A stretch of 54,338 bases of DNA from Lentisphaerota bacterium (GCA_030590485.1 JAUUYL010000007.1:1-54338); one strand, 5' to 3'; positions 26,313 through 34,878 are shown, numbered from the stretch's first letter. Notes: generated by a model not told the origin, from the letters alone. Numbers and translations are program-made.

Positions 26313-26626
26313 ACGCCGATAAACGCCGATAAACGCCGACCGTGTCCGCCGAAGCCGCGAAGGGCGTAGGCTGGATGGGTAGGATGGCTTATAGGCTTAG
26401 GAATGGTTTGCCCGCTCGCTCCCCCCGTCGCCCGCCTGCTCCCGACCATTCGGGAGGGCTGGCAGGCTAGATGCCTGGGATAAAACGGATGAGGACTTGT
26501 CGGGTTTGGGAAGATTCGACAGGATTGACAGGATGAACAGGATTTGATTATAGGCTTTGGAGAGTATCGCCCCGAATGGTCGGGGATCAAGCTCGCAGAG
26601 GCGCAGAGAGCGCGGAGTTTAAGAGA
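26294..26626 (+). repeat. Modular word-repeat array between eboD and eboE
   Basis: This 333-base stretch has no gene beyond the last codons of eboD. In order it holds three copies of CCGATAAACG, a GGATGGGTAGGATGG block, TTATAGGCTTAGG, GACAGGATTGACAGGATG, GATTATAGGCTTTGG, and finally CGCAGAGGCGCAGAGAGCGC with GGAGTTTAAGAGA, which supplies the eboE ribosome-binding site. Each block recurs elsewhere in the window in the same relative order. Confidence 0.85.
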
Positions 26627-27757
26627 ATGAAGTTGGGTTCAGGTAATACGCATTTGACTTATTGTTTGAATGTCCATCCGGCGGAGACGTGGGAGGATAC
26701 GTTTGAGTCGATTAGGACTTGTGCTGTGCAGGTGCGTGATCTGGTGGCGCCTGGAGTATCTTTCGGGCTTGGTCTCAGGATCAGTCATATAGCCGCTGTA
26801 ACTCTTGGTCATCCAGCGAAGCTTGCGGAGTTGAAGGCATTTCTGAAAGAGAATAATCTTTATGTGTTTACCATTAATGGGTTTCCCTATGGGCCTTTTC
26901 ATGGTGTGACGGTTAAGCAGGATGTTTACAAGCCCGACTGGCGTATGGATGAGCGGGTTGAGTATACGTTACAGCTGGCGGATATATTGGCTGAATTGCT
27001 TCCTGATGGGATGAGCGGGAGTATCAGTACAGTGCCATGTTCGTATAAGTCCTGGATTAAGGGGACTGCTGACCGGGAGCTTATGATTAAGAATTTGATT
27101 AAGTGTGTCAGACATCTTCAAAAGATAGAGGCTGAGACGGGTAAAGAGATTCACATTGGTTTAGAGCCTGAGCCTGATTGTTATCTGGAGACTACGGATG
27201 AGGTATTGGATTTCTTTTCGCATGATGCGTTGGCTGATGAGGGTGTGAGACGTCATTTAGGGGTATGTTTTGACACATGTCATTTGGCGGTTGAGTATGA
27301 GGATTTGTGTGAGGCATTGGATAAGATTGTTGATGCGGGGATACTGGTATCGAAGATTCAAATCAGTTCGGCTTTGAAGAGGGATATTGACGATGGATGT
27401 CAGGATGTTTTGTCGCAGTTTAACGATGATGTGTATTTGCATCAGGTGAAGAGTCGTGGTGAAGATGGGGTTGTTGTGAGTAGCCCGGATCTGAATGATT
27501 TTTTCAATGAGATGCCGGAGGGCGACTGTAGAGTTCATTGTCATGTTCCGTTGTATTTCGAGGGAAATGATGATGTGGGGTCGACGGCCTCGGAGTTGAC
27601 GAGGGAGTTTTTTGGTAAGGTTGCAGAATATGGCATTGAGCATCTGGAGATTGAGACGTATACTTTTGATGTGTTGCCTGAGGATTTGAAGAAGCTGGGC
27701 GTAGTGGGGAGTATTGTGAAAGAATATGAATGGGTGGTAGCGGCTTGCGGCCGCTAG
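26627..27757 (+). CDS. eboE: EboE, xylose-isomerase-like TIM-barrel protein
   Basis: The protein has 376 residues from the ATG at 26627, with GGAG and AAGAGA supplied by the preceding repeat. The TIM-barrel sugar isomerase/endonuclease IV fold is shown by FTINGFPYGPFHG, IGLEPEPDCYLETTDE, HLGVCFDTCHLAVEYED, VSKIQISSAL, VHCHVPLYFEG and HLEIETYTFDVLP. These place the usual metal-binding E, D, H and E residues. It completes the core ebo set except for EboA. The catalysed reaction is not known. Its TAG stop is the first three bases of a 52-bp repeat. Confidence 0.9.
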   Translation: MKLGSGNTHLTYCLNVHPAETWEDTFESIRTCAVQVRDLVAPGVSFGLGLRISHIAAVTLGHPAKLAELKAFLKENNLYVFTINGFPYGPFHGVTVKQDVYKPDWRMDERVEYTLQLADILAELLPDGMSGSISTVPCSYKSWIKGTADRELMIKNLIKCVRHLQKIEAETGKEIHIGLEPEPDCYLETTDEVLDFFSHDALADEGVRRHLGVCFDTCHLAVEYEDLCEALDKIVDAGILVSKIQISSALKRDIDDGCQDVLSQFNDDVYLHQVKSRGEDGVVVSSPDLNDFFNEMPEGDCRVHCHVPLYFEGNDDVGSTASELTREFFGKVAEYGIEHLEIETYTFDVLPEDLKKLGVVGSIVKEYEWVVAACGR

Positions 27758-27806
27758 ACTACGGACTACGGGAAAGGCATCGCGCAGAGGCGCAGAGAGC
27801 GCAGAG
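27755..27806 (+). repeat. Left arm of a 52-bp inverted repeat around the methyltransferase gene
   Basis: It starts with TAGACTACGGACTACGGG at the eboE stop codon and ends with GGCGCAGAGAGCGCAGAG. It is identical at 50 of 52 positions to the reverse complement of 28957-29008. Confidence 0.92.
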
Positions 27807-27912
27807 TTTAAGAGGATTATAGGCTTAGGGAAGATTCACAGATTGGGAAGTCCGGCAGGGATTGTCGGGCAGGTAACGAAGGGCTTGTAGGCTCTGCGGG
27901 GATTAAGAGGTG
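27807..27912 (+). repeat. Degenerate word repeats before the methyltransferase
   Basis: TTTAAGAGGATTATAGGCTT continues the modular array and is followed by AGGGAAGATTCACAGATTGG. The block ends with TTAAGAGGTGAGT directly before the methyltransferase ATG, giving AGAGG as a likely Shine-Dalgarno. Confidence 0.65.
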
Positions 27913-27915
27913 AGT

Positions 27916-28905
27916 ATGAGTGCTGATTCGGGGTTGGTTTTTGATTTGGCGACGGCGTTTTGGCGATCGAGTGTAATGTTCACGGCTTGTGAGCTTGGTG
28001 TATTTGATATGCTGGAGGGTGGGCCCTGTGCTTTGGGTGAGTCGACAAAGAGATTGCAGGCGTCTGAGCGTGGGGTGTTTGCGTTATTGGAGTCGTGTGT
28101 TTCGCTGGGTTTGCTTGAGAAGCGTGGTGATATGTATGGTAACACTGAGACCGCTTCGGTTTTCCTGACGAGCAGAAGTCCTGAGTCGTTGGTGATAACG
28201 TTACGTTTGCAGTCGGCGACATTTCCTATGTGGACGAAGTTGAAGGATGCGGTTATCAGTGGAGAGCCGGTTGTTCCTCCGTCGGATCTTTTGGGTAGTA
28301 ACAAAGAGCTTACGCGTCATTTTGTGATTGGTATGCATCAGCGTGCGATAGGGGTGGCGAAGGTCATGGTGGATGAGGTTGATTTTACGGGGCGTAAGTT
28401 GTTGGCTGATATTGGTGGCGGGCCGGGGACGTATTCGGTGATGTTGACTGAGAAGTTTCCGGGGTTGAAGTCGCGTGTGATGGATTTGGCACCTATTCTG
28501 GAGGTGTCGAGGGAGTTGATTGATGAGGCGGGTGCGAGTGATCGGGTTGAGACGGTGCCGTTTAACGCGAAGGAAGATGATTTAGAGGGTGGTTTTGATG
28601 CCGCGTTGGTTTCGGGGTTTTTGCACAGGTTGCCAGCGGAGGGTTGTATCAGGGTGTTGAAGAAGGTGTATGATGCGATGGAGCCGGGTGGTCAGGTTGT
28701 GGTGAATGATTTGTTTTCGATGGGTGATGGGCCGGAGATGGCGGTGTTGTTTGGTTTGCAGATGTTGTTGACGAATGATACTGGGCGGACGCATTCGCTT
28801 GAGGAGATGAGTTCGTATGTTGAGCAGGCGGGGTTCGGCAGTATCACCACGAAGGTCTTGCCGCCGCCGTTGCCGCACTCGTTGGTCATGGGCGTGAAGA
28901 GATAA
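27916..28905 (+). CDS. O-methyltransferase (Methyltransf_2-type, with dimerisation domain)
   Basis: The protein has 329 residues from the ATG at 27916. A GTG two codons earlier is possible. Residues 1-110 form a winged-helix dimerisation domain (ELGVFDMLEGGP, LLESCVSLGLLEKRG). The C-terminal part is the SAM fold, with LLADIGGGPGTYSVMLTEKF and VMDLAPILEVSREL, and GGFDAALVSGFLHRL near the catalytic region. Relatives methylate hydroxyls on natural-product scaffolds. It is adjacent to the ebo genes on the same strand and bounded by a 52-bp inverted repeat, so it may be an acquired tailoring enzyme of the cluster. Confidence 0.88.
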   Translation: MSADSGLVFDLATAFWRSSVMFTACELGVFDMLEGGPCALGESTKRLQASERGVFALLESCVSLGLLEKRGDMYGNTETASVFLTSRSPESLVITLRLQSATFPMWTKLKDAVISGEPVVPPSDLLGSNKELTRHFVIGMHQRAIGVAKVMVDEVDFTGRKLLADIGGGPGTYSVMLTEKFPGLKSRVMDLAPILEVSRELIDEAGASDRVETVPFNAKEDDLEGGFDAALVSGFLHRLPAEGCIRVLKKVYDAMEPGGQVVVNDLFSMGDGPEMAVLFGLQMLLTNDTGRTHSLEEMSSYVEQAGFGSITTKVLPPPLPHSLVMGVKR

Positions 28906-29008
28906 ACGATGATTGATGAATAATGAGTAATGAATGAAAGACTTCCACTCACTGTCCTCTGCGCTCTCTGCGCCTCTGCGCGATGCCTTCCCCGTAGTCT
29001 GTAGTCTA
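28906..29008. repeat. GATGAAT words and right arm of the 52-bp inverted repeat
   Basis: GATGATTGATGAATAATGAG (28908 onward) follows the methyltransferase stop. The right arm (28957-29008) is the near-perfect inverted partner of 27755-27806. Read on the minus strand, it begins with the TAG that closes the TerB-like frame of the M48 gene. Confidence 0.92.
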
Positions 29009-29200
29009 ATGTAGGAATGGTGGCATTGGGCAGCCGAGTGAGTCGGATATTGCTCGGAGGAGTTCTGCTTCTTCGAGGGTTACTTTGCCGTCTGCGGCTA
29101 CGCAGGTGATGCAGGCGTTGAGGATGGTCTTTTTTACTGCGGGTGAGCCTTCGTTGAATTTGTTGAGTGCGTCATCTACGAGTCGAAGGTTGCATTCTGT
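29006..29200 (-). pseudogene. TerB-like C-terminal segment of the M48 protease, beyond an in-frame TAG
   Basis: The M48 frame continues past its TAG (29201-29203) for 64 codons with no shift and ends at 29006. The segment reads VDDALNKFNEGSPAVKKTIL, then NACITCVAADGKVTLEEAEL and LRAISDSLGCPMPPF. This is the TerB-like tail I recognise on long M48 homologues. A C-to-T change of a CAG codon would explain the stop. Base error, true loss of the tail, and stop readthrough cannot be separated from sequence alone. TAG is used as a normal stop by other genes here, including fucP and eboE. Confidence 0.8.
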
Positions 29201-30958
29201 CTAGGGTAATAGTTTGGAATCTGAATCGAGGTGAAGTTTGCGGGTTCCTGCTGTGAATGCGTCTGCGGCTTCACTTGCGTTTTCGTTGCCCCAATGAGCG
29301 AGACATGCGAGCAGTTCGTCGCAGGAAGACTGTAGTCCCCTGATATCGTAATATTGGATTACAGGTGGTTTTGGGTTGTTGAATGCTGGTTCCAGGTGGC
29401 GGGTAATGATTTTCTGTAGTGTGTATTCGAAGAGGTCGATTTGTTCGTCGGCACGCATCATGTGGTCCAGGTTGACCATGAATGCATCGTACTGATTGTT
29501 GGAGAGTTGTTTCAGTGAGCCGATTGCGATGTCGATGACAGGGAGGCGGGCTTCATCATTTAGAGCTTCAACTTCATTCATGATCTTCATTGTCTCTGCG
29601 TGAACTGCCGGGTCGGCGTGTTCTGCGAGGCGTTTGAGCTGGTAGTCGCGAGATGCCTGTCCCTTGTTAAGAAGCATGCTGTAGATAACTGCACGTGCGC
29701 CGTATGTCTCGCGGGCGGCATTGGCTATATTCTCCGGGATTGAAGAGATGATGGAGATTGCATGGTTGATATGTTCCTGTTGTGGGGTGCCGACGGTTTC
29801 CACTACAGCGTCAGGTTCTATTGCGTAGACTATATCTGAGGCGGATTCAGTTGCAGTGAAGCCTGAGATGCCTGCTGTTGTGTCCTTTTTGTGTTTGTGT
29901 GGAGGTGAGGATTTGAAGTCGCCGTTGAAAGAAGGGTCGATTCTTTTAATTCGTTCGGGGAGGGGTGGGTGTGTTGCCATGGCGTCCATAAAGCTACTTT
30001 TCAGTCCATTTGAGAAGAAGAAGTGGCTGGCTTCTTCGGCGTGTGTGTTTTTTATGCGGGAGCTGGCATTGAAACCACCGATTCGTTTTAGGGCACCGCT
30101 GATTCCGTCAGGGTTTCTGGTGAACTGTACGGCGGATGCGTCTGCAAGGAACTCGCGTTGACGTGACACGGCGCTTTTAATCAGCTTGCCGAAAAATACA
30201 CCGATAAATCCGATAGCCATCAGACCCAGGCCGAGGAGCACAGCCGCCATGGCGCCGCCTTTGCCCTTGGAGTTGCCGCCACCACTGAAGGCGCTCACGC
30301 GCATGGTCCAGTATCCGAGCAGGGCGATGACCAGGATTCCGTGGAGCACGCCCATGAGTCGAATGTTCAGGCGCATATCGCCGTTCATAATATGGCTGAA
30401 TTCGTGGGCTATAACGCCCTGCAGTTCGTCTCGTGTAAGTTCCCTGATACATCCGCGCGTGACGCCTATTACGGCATCGCTTGGGGTGAATCCGGCGGCG
30501 AACGCATTTATGCCCTGTTCGTTTTCCATGATATAGACGGGCGGTACGGGTGTGCCCGAAGCGATGGCCATTTCTTCGACGACGTTCAGGATCTTGCGCT
30601 CATCATTATCCTTTGCTCCTGAGCTAATCAGTCTGCCGCCCAGCATTTCGGCAATGGATTTGCCGCCCTGCGCAAGCTGGCCGATTTTGAAGAAAGAGCC
30701 CATCAGTACGATAAAGAGTGTGCCGCCGATGACATACATGAGAAGCTCCGGGTTCCACAGCATCGAATAATCGATTTCGGCGGTTCCGGTTTGTTTGTTG
30801 GCAGTTTGAGCGCCAATGAACAGGGCGGCGAACAAGAGGTATATGGCTGCCATGATCAGGATGACTGCCAGTATATAGTAGCCGATCAGCATAGAAGTCT
30901 TGCGCTGAGCATCTTCCTGATGCTGAAAGAAATCCATTGTTGAGGATGTAGATGGCAT
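29201..30958 (-). CDS. M48 family metalloprotease (membrane-bound, HtpX-like) truncated by TAG
   Basis: The protein has 585 residues from the ATG at 30958; a TTG 15 bases upstream is also in frame. Two membrane segments near the N-terminus (YYILAVILIMAAIYLLFAAL and LLMYVIGGTLFIVLMGSFF) and two more flank the zinc motif HEFSHIMNGD, with SRQREFLADASAVQFTRNP carrying the third ligand. The Ala/Glu-rich C-terminal half is cytoplasmic. It likely degrades membrane proteins. It follows lemA, and the lemA-M48 pairing is frequent. The normal product would carry a TerB-like tail. Confidence 0.9.
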   Translation of the reverse strand: MPSTSSTMDFFQHQEDAQRKTSMLIGYYILAVILIMAAIYLLFAALFIGAQTANKQTGTAEIDYSMLWNPELLMYVIGGTLFIVLMGSFFKIGQLAQGGKSIAEMLGGRLISSGAKDNDERKILNVVEEMAIASGTPVPPVYIMENEQGINAFAAGFTPSDAVIGVTRGCIRELTRDELQGVIAHEFSHIMNGDMRLNIRLMGVLHGILVIALLGYWTMRVSAFSGGGNSKGKGGAMAAVLLGLGLMAIGFIGVFFGKLIKSAVSRQREFLADASAVQFTRNPDGISGALKRIGGFNASSRIKNTHAEEASHFFFSNGLKSSFMDAMATHPPLPERIKRIDPSFNGDFKSSPPHKHKKDTTAGISGFTATESASDIVYAIEPDAVVETVGTPQQEHINHAISIISSIPENIANAARETYGARAVIYSMLLNKGQASRDYQLKRLAEHADPAVHAETMKIMNEVEALNDEARLPVIDIAIGSLKQLSNNQYDAFMVNLDHMMRADEQIDLFEYTLQKIITRHLEPAFNNPKPPVIQYYDIRGLQSSCDELLACLAHWGNENASEAADAFTAGTRKLHLDSDSKLLP

Positions 30959-31060
30959 GGTTATTCGTTTCAATTGTTGCGTTTATGGTGAGATATCTCG
31001 GCAGGCTCGACATGACATGTGTATGTTGTCATTCCCAGCGCAGTCGAGGAGTCTCCGCCC

Positions 31061-31651
31061 CTAAAATTTTACTTTGACGGCTTCGCGTTCTTCTTCTGCG
31101 GCTTCGAGGAGTACTGCTTCCTTGAATCCGAGTGGGTTTGAGATAAGAACGTTCGGGAATGTTTCGCGAGATGTGTTATAGACCGTTACAGCGTCGTTAT
31201 AAGCCTGACGTGAGAACGCGATTTTATTCTCAGTTGAAGTCAGTTCTTCCATGAGTGTTGCCATGGTTTGATTTGCTTTCAGATCAGGATAAGCCTCCAT
31301 GGTCATCCGGAATCCACCGAGCGCCTTCATTAGTCCGTTTTCGGCCTGGACCAGGACTTTCATGGCGTCTGGGTCGCTCGGGTTGGCGGCGGCATTTTTG
31401 TTTGCATCCATTGCTCCGGAGCGTGCTTCTGTCAGTTTCACGAGAGTTTCTTTTTCGTGATCCATGTATCCCTTGGCTGTTTCGACAAGATTGGGGATGA
31501 GGTCGTAACGGCGTTTGAGTTGAACGTCTATTTGTGCGAATGCGTTTTTGAAGCGGTTTCTTAGTGCGACGAGTTTATTGTATATGGCCGCGATGAAGAA
31601 ACCTAATACAACTGCTATTATAAGTGCTATGGCCCATCCTGGTATCATCAT
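31061..31651 (-). CDS. LemA family protein
   Basis: The 196-residue protein has an N-terminal membrane anchor (WAIALIIAVVLGFFIAAIYN), then helical LVALRNRFKNAFAQIDVQLK, RRYDLIPNLVETAKGYMDHE and later ENKIAFSRQAYNDAV. These are the LemA signatures, and the length is normal. The role of LemA is poorly defined; it is often paired with M48 proteases, as here. AAGGAGACA precedes the tandem ATG. A GCCCG/CGGGC hairpin (31663-31677) stands just upstream and could hold back the Shine-Dalgarno. Confidence 0.93.
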   Translation of the reverse strand: MMIPGWAIALIIAVVLGFFIAAIYNKLVALRNRFKNAFAQIDVQLKRRYDLIPNLVETAKGYMDHEKETLVKLTEARSGAMDANKNAAANPSDPDAMKVLVQAENGLMKALGGFRMTMEAYPDLKANQTMATLMEELTSTENKIAFSRQAYNDAVTVYNTSRETFPNVLISNPLGFKEAVLLEAAEEEREAVKVKF

Positions 31652-31680
31652 TGTCTCCTTGCGCCCGCTTTACGGGCAAG

Positions 31681-31720
31681 TTAATAGTTAATAGTTAAAA
31701 GTTATTTGTTAACAGTTGAT
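31681..31720. repeat. TTAATAG word repeat upstream of lemA
   Basis: TTAATAGTTAATAGTTAAAA and then GTTATTTGTTAACAGTTGAT. It is a seven-base word in tandem, of the same general class as the other intergenic words but of different sequence. Confidence 0.75.
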
Positions 31721-31752
31721 GCATTGTAGGGAAAGGGGCTCAACAAAGTCCA

Positions 31753-34512
31753 TTATAAATTACATACGAGGGCGGATTTTATGATGACGTCGTTTTTTTT
31801 GATGCCGGGGGCTGGGTTGTTGTCGTATTTATCTTCGAAGACGAGGCGGAGGGAGAGTTTGGAGTTGATCGCGGCCTCGACACCTAGTTCATAGTTAATG
31901 AGATATACGTCGAAGTCTTCGAATTCGGGGAGGTATTCGAGGGCTTCCCATAGTCTTGCTGATTTGCTGATCTGCCAGTCGTATTTGCTGACGACTCGTA
32001 GATTGATGGAGTCCTCGGTGTCATCTATTGCTGTTGCGCCGACTGTGTTTGTGATATCCAGCTTTGTTTCTATGTATGCGGCACCGAGTTCTATGCTGAA
32101 GTTTTGGGTAGGGTTTTTGATGAAGTAATAGCCGAGACCGGGGCCGACTGTTATGCGGTAGTCGATGTGGGCGATGTTATCGTATTTGTAGTCGGCGTTG
32201 ATGTAAGAGTATGTGCGGTCGGTCATCAGGAAATTGTACTGTGCTGTAGCGTTGGCGTTCTCCTCCGTTGTTGTATCTTCGGATTCGCCGTAGGCATATT
32301 TGGCTTTTGCTATGAATTCGCGGGTGGTTCCTTTTCTTTGGGTATTGAAGTCGATGTTGTAGAGAGAGGTATCGCTGTTTCCGCTGGTGCGATTGAGGCC
32401 TAGGGCCACATTTTGTTTCCATTCGGGTTCCTGTGCCTGTGATATTTTTACGAGGGCGAGAAGAAAGGTTATGACGAGCAGTACCCAAAGTCGCCAGCGA
32501 GAGAATCCTTTTATATTGGCTTTGCGTGGCAGGGGTGGTGTTTCGGTGAATACCCGGCTTTGCTTGAATGTAAGGCGCATGCGTGAATTGATTGCCCATC
32601 CAACGCCTTCGAGTATGGAGCTGAGGTCGCGGCGTTTGAGTTTCATCAGTGCAATTAAGCAGGCGGGTGCCATTACTGCGAGTATGGCCATGAGTATGCC
32701 GCCGATAGTTTTTGCGGGGCCGAGGCTCCCGATAGTTTTCACAAAGAAAGCTACGGCAGAGGTGACTGCAGCGAATGCTACACCTCCGCCCATCAGGAGT
32801 CCGCCTGCCATCATGCCTTTTGACTGTTGGGGTGGGGCGATGGCGCTTGAAGTGGCTGCGTCCAGTTTCTTCTCCGCAGCGGTTGTCATTGCCTCGATCT
32901 TGCCTGTCAGCAGTTTTCCGATTCGCTGGAATGGTGCGACCAGGGTTTCGCCTACGCGGATGGGGTTTTCGATAATATCTATTACTTTTGCGTCGAGCAG
33001 TTTGCCGCGCAGATCACAGAAGATGCCTCGTTTGCCGATGCAGAGGTTGCCTTTTGTTCCTGAGGTGACGGGCACGGCTATGATATATTTATCTTTGTTG
33101 TTTTCGGGTATTATCTCTACATAGAGTATGAATATATCGCTGGTCTTTGCTATTTCGCTGTGATGTTTGAGGTTTTCTACTTTTACGCTGAAGTTTAAAA
33201 TGCGTCCATCGATGATCAGTGTTCCCATTTCGAAGGCGGCTCTGGTGTCCGGGTCGTAGAGGTGTGGGAAGCTGGTGAAATTATTTACGAACGTTATGAT
33301 GTTTGCCTGGTACAGGATAAGTTTCTCGACGAGGTTGATGTTGTCCTGGATCAGGGCGGTCTTGTTGCTGTTGGCAATTATACGGCTTGTTTCCTTTTGG
33401 AAGCGCTCATCGAGATAGACCGTCAGTTTTTCCAGACCAAGATCTTCGACGCTGCCGCCTTTCTTGGTATTGTACCATTCTTCGTATATCACGAAGGTGT
33501 TTTTAATTGTCAGCCAGTCGTCTTTGGAGAGGTTTTTCATGGACTGGTTCAGCACGGGCATCATTACTTCGGCGCGGAAACGTTGGAGCATGGATGCGTA
33601 GAAAGGGTTGATCGTGTCGCTGAATCGGAGTGTCTGTTGTTGGTCCGGGTTGGCTAGCGGGGAGTTCTTCATAAAGTTTTTTAGTGACTGAACGTTTTTT
33701 GTGTCTTCCGGGTTGAGTTGTTCCGCGTGTGGTTTGATATGTTCTTCGATACGCGGGTCGAAGGTGATGGCTTCGCTCTGTGCGAAATACTGGTCTATCT
33801 TCTCGCGGATATGGAGGAATGCCTGGAAAGCGCTATGGGTGTTGTTGCCAAGCGGCATCAATTCTGTGTTTCGTCTTCCTTTAGGGATGGCAGTTTTCTT
33901 GTGCCAGTCAATCCGTGCTGTGATTTCCGTGATAAACTCTTCCAGTTTCTCGGTGTTGACGCCCTTGTCTTTCGGGTTCTCGGTGTCTTCAGGGAGTCCG
34001 CCGATAGTATTTATGATGTCGATGATGAAGTCCTTGATCTTGGGATCGGATGCGGCGTCGGGTGCGGCTATTCCTGCGTGGCAGTGAGGGGCTTCCTCGA
34101 GTTTTGATTTTATTTCCCGTACTTGCTGCAGTGTGATTGATGATGTATCGGCTTTGCGTAGTTCAACCAGCATCTTGTTTGCGGCTGTGATGATCTTTGC
34201 TCCGTCTGCGGTGTCCTTGTTGACGGCGTTGATGTTTAGTGCTTCTGCTTGTTCGTTTATGCCGGTGTGGTCCGTGAGGGTGTCGAGTAGCCATTTGATG
34301 CCGCGTTTGACCTCGTAGCACATAATGCGTTTATTATCATCTATATCGAGGTAATCCAGAAATTCGGCGTCGCTGTTTATTGATACGGTAGGTGCGCCGG
34401 TGGCGACCCAGTGAGCTTCTTCGAGTGTGAGGACGTGCTTCAGGTCTGAGACAGACTTTATTTGCAGGTGGTAGGAATGTCCGAACCTCTCGAATGTCAT
34501 TTTATTGCTCAT
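31753..34512 (-). CDS. 919-residue protein: unknown N-terminal region, TM hairpin and C-terminal DUF481 beta-barrel
   Basis: Residues 1-560 are soluble and mostly helical, and I do not recognise them. Two long hydrophobic segments follow (GGLLMGGGVAFAAVTSAVAF and IGGILMAILAVMAPACLIAL, about 570-630), then KLKRRDL. Residues 670-694 look exactly like a signal peptide (WRLWVLLVITFLLALVKISQAQ). Residues 695-919 are a DUF481 (YdiY-like) outer-membrane barrel, with NVALGLNRTSGNSDTSLYNI and alternating beta segments. A cytoplasmic-type region, inner-membrane helices and an outer-membrane barrel in one chain are hard to place topologically. An in-frame ATG at 32580 would give a normal secreted barrel but has no clear Shine-Dalgarno. 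Confidence 0.7.
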   Translation of the reverse strand: MSNKMTFERFGHSYHLQIKSVSDLKHVLTLEEAHWVATGAPTVSINSDAEFLDYLDIDDNKRIMCYEVKRGIKWLLDTLTDHTGINEQAEALNINAVNKDTADGAKIITAANKMLVELRKADTSSITLQQVREIKSKLEEAPHCHAGIAAPDAASDPKIKDFIIDIINTIGGLPEDTENPKDKGVNTEKLEEFITEITARIDWHKKTAIPKGRRNTELMPLGNNTHSAFQAFLHIREKIDQYFAQSEAITFDPRIEEHIKPHAEQLNPEDTKNVQSLKNFMKNSPLANPDQQQTLRFSDTINPFYASMLQRFRAEVMMPVLNQSMKNLSKDDWLTIKNTFVIYEEWYNTKKGGSVEDLGLEKLTVYLDERFQKETSRIIANSNKTALIQDNINLVEKLILYQANIITFVNNFTSFPHLYDPDTRAAFEMGTLIIDGRILNFSVKVENLKHHSEIAKTSDIFILYVEIIPENNKDKYIIAVPVTSGTKGNLCIGKRGIFCDLRGKLLDAKVIDIIENPIRVGETLVAPFQRIGKLLTGKIEAMTTAAEKKLDAATSSAIAPPQQSKGMMAGGLLMGGGVAFAAVTSAVAFFVKTIGSLGPAKTIGGILMAILAVMAPACLIALMKLKRRDLSSILEGVGWAINSRMRLTFKQSRVFTETPPLPRKANIKGFSRWRLWVLLVITFLLALVKISQAQEPEWKQNVALGLNRTSGNSDTSLYNIDFNTQRKGTTREFIAKAKYAYGESEDTTTEENANATAQYNFLMTDRTYSYINADYKYDNIAHIDYRITVGPGLGYYFIKNPTQNFSIELGAAYIETKLDITNTVGATAIDDTEDSINLRVVSKYDWQISKSARLWEALEYLPEFEDFDVYLINYELGVEAAINSKLSLRLVFEDKYDNNPAPGIKKNDVIIKSALVCNL

Positions 34513-34634
34513 GGGAAGAAAGTGTAGGGTGTCGATGAGGAAGGGTCAAGTGGGTTATGGGAAATTCTAGGTTTTGAATATTGTTATTTGTGGCATAAAG
34601 AGGAATAATGGGAGGGAGAGATTGGGGGAGATGA

Positions 34635-34763
34635 ATGGCGGGACCTTGTAAGGTAATGGTAGTTGTTGATGAGCCGTCGGTAGCCGGGATTACCCGGATG
34701 ACGCTAGAGTCTGGGCTCAGCGCAGATGACTTGCTGAGACTCAATCGTGACTACTGGGAGTAA
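34635..34763 (+). CDS. Possible small protein of 42 residues
   Basis: It runs from ATG to TAA with a strong Shine-Dalgarno, GGGGGAG, five bases upstream. The sequence MAGPCKVMVVVDEPSVAGI begins it and SADDLLRLNRDYWE ends it. I do not recognise it. Its last 23 bases overlap the opposite-strand transposase remnant, so it may be a fragment left by an insertion rather than a working gene. Confidence 0.35.
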   Translation: MAGPCKVMVVVDEPSVAGITRMTLESGLSADDLLRLNRDYWE

Positions 34764-34878
34764 ATGTTCTGGCTTTAATTCCATATTTACGCGCAAGTTT
34801 CGGGATCAAATGTGAAGGAATTAGTTCGCAAATCTGACGGAATATGACAAGATATTTCTTGGCTGATTTGACTGGCAT
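34741..34878 (-). pseudogene. Truncated IS4-type transposase (DUF4372 N-terminal remnant)
   Basis: From an ATG at 34878 with CAGGAGATC upstream, 45 residues read like the start of DUF4372/IS4 transposases: LVIFRQICELIPSHLIPKLA, then RKYGIKARTFTPSSHD and a stop. Full elements continue for about 350 more residues through the DDE domain. Nothing further is present on either side, so this is a scar. Confidence 0.65.

Noticed and set aside
32387-33124. Plus-strand ORF of 245 residues
   Set aside because: Antisense to the DUF481 fusion; it lacks a Shine-Dalgarno and any motif.
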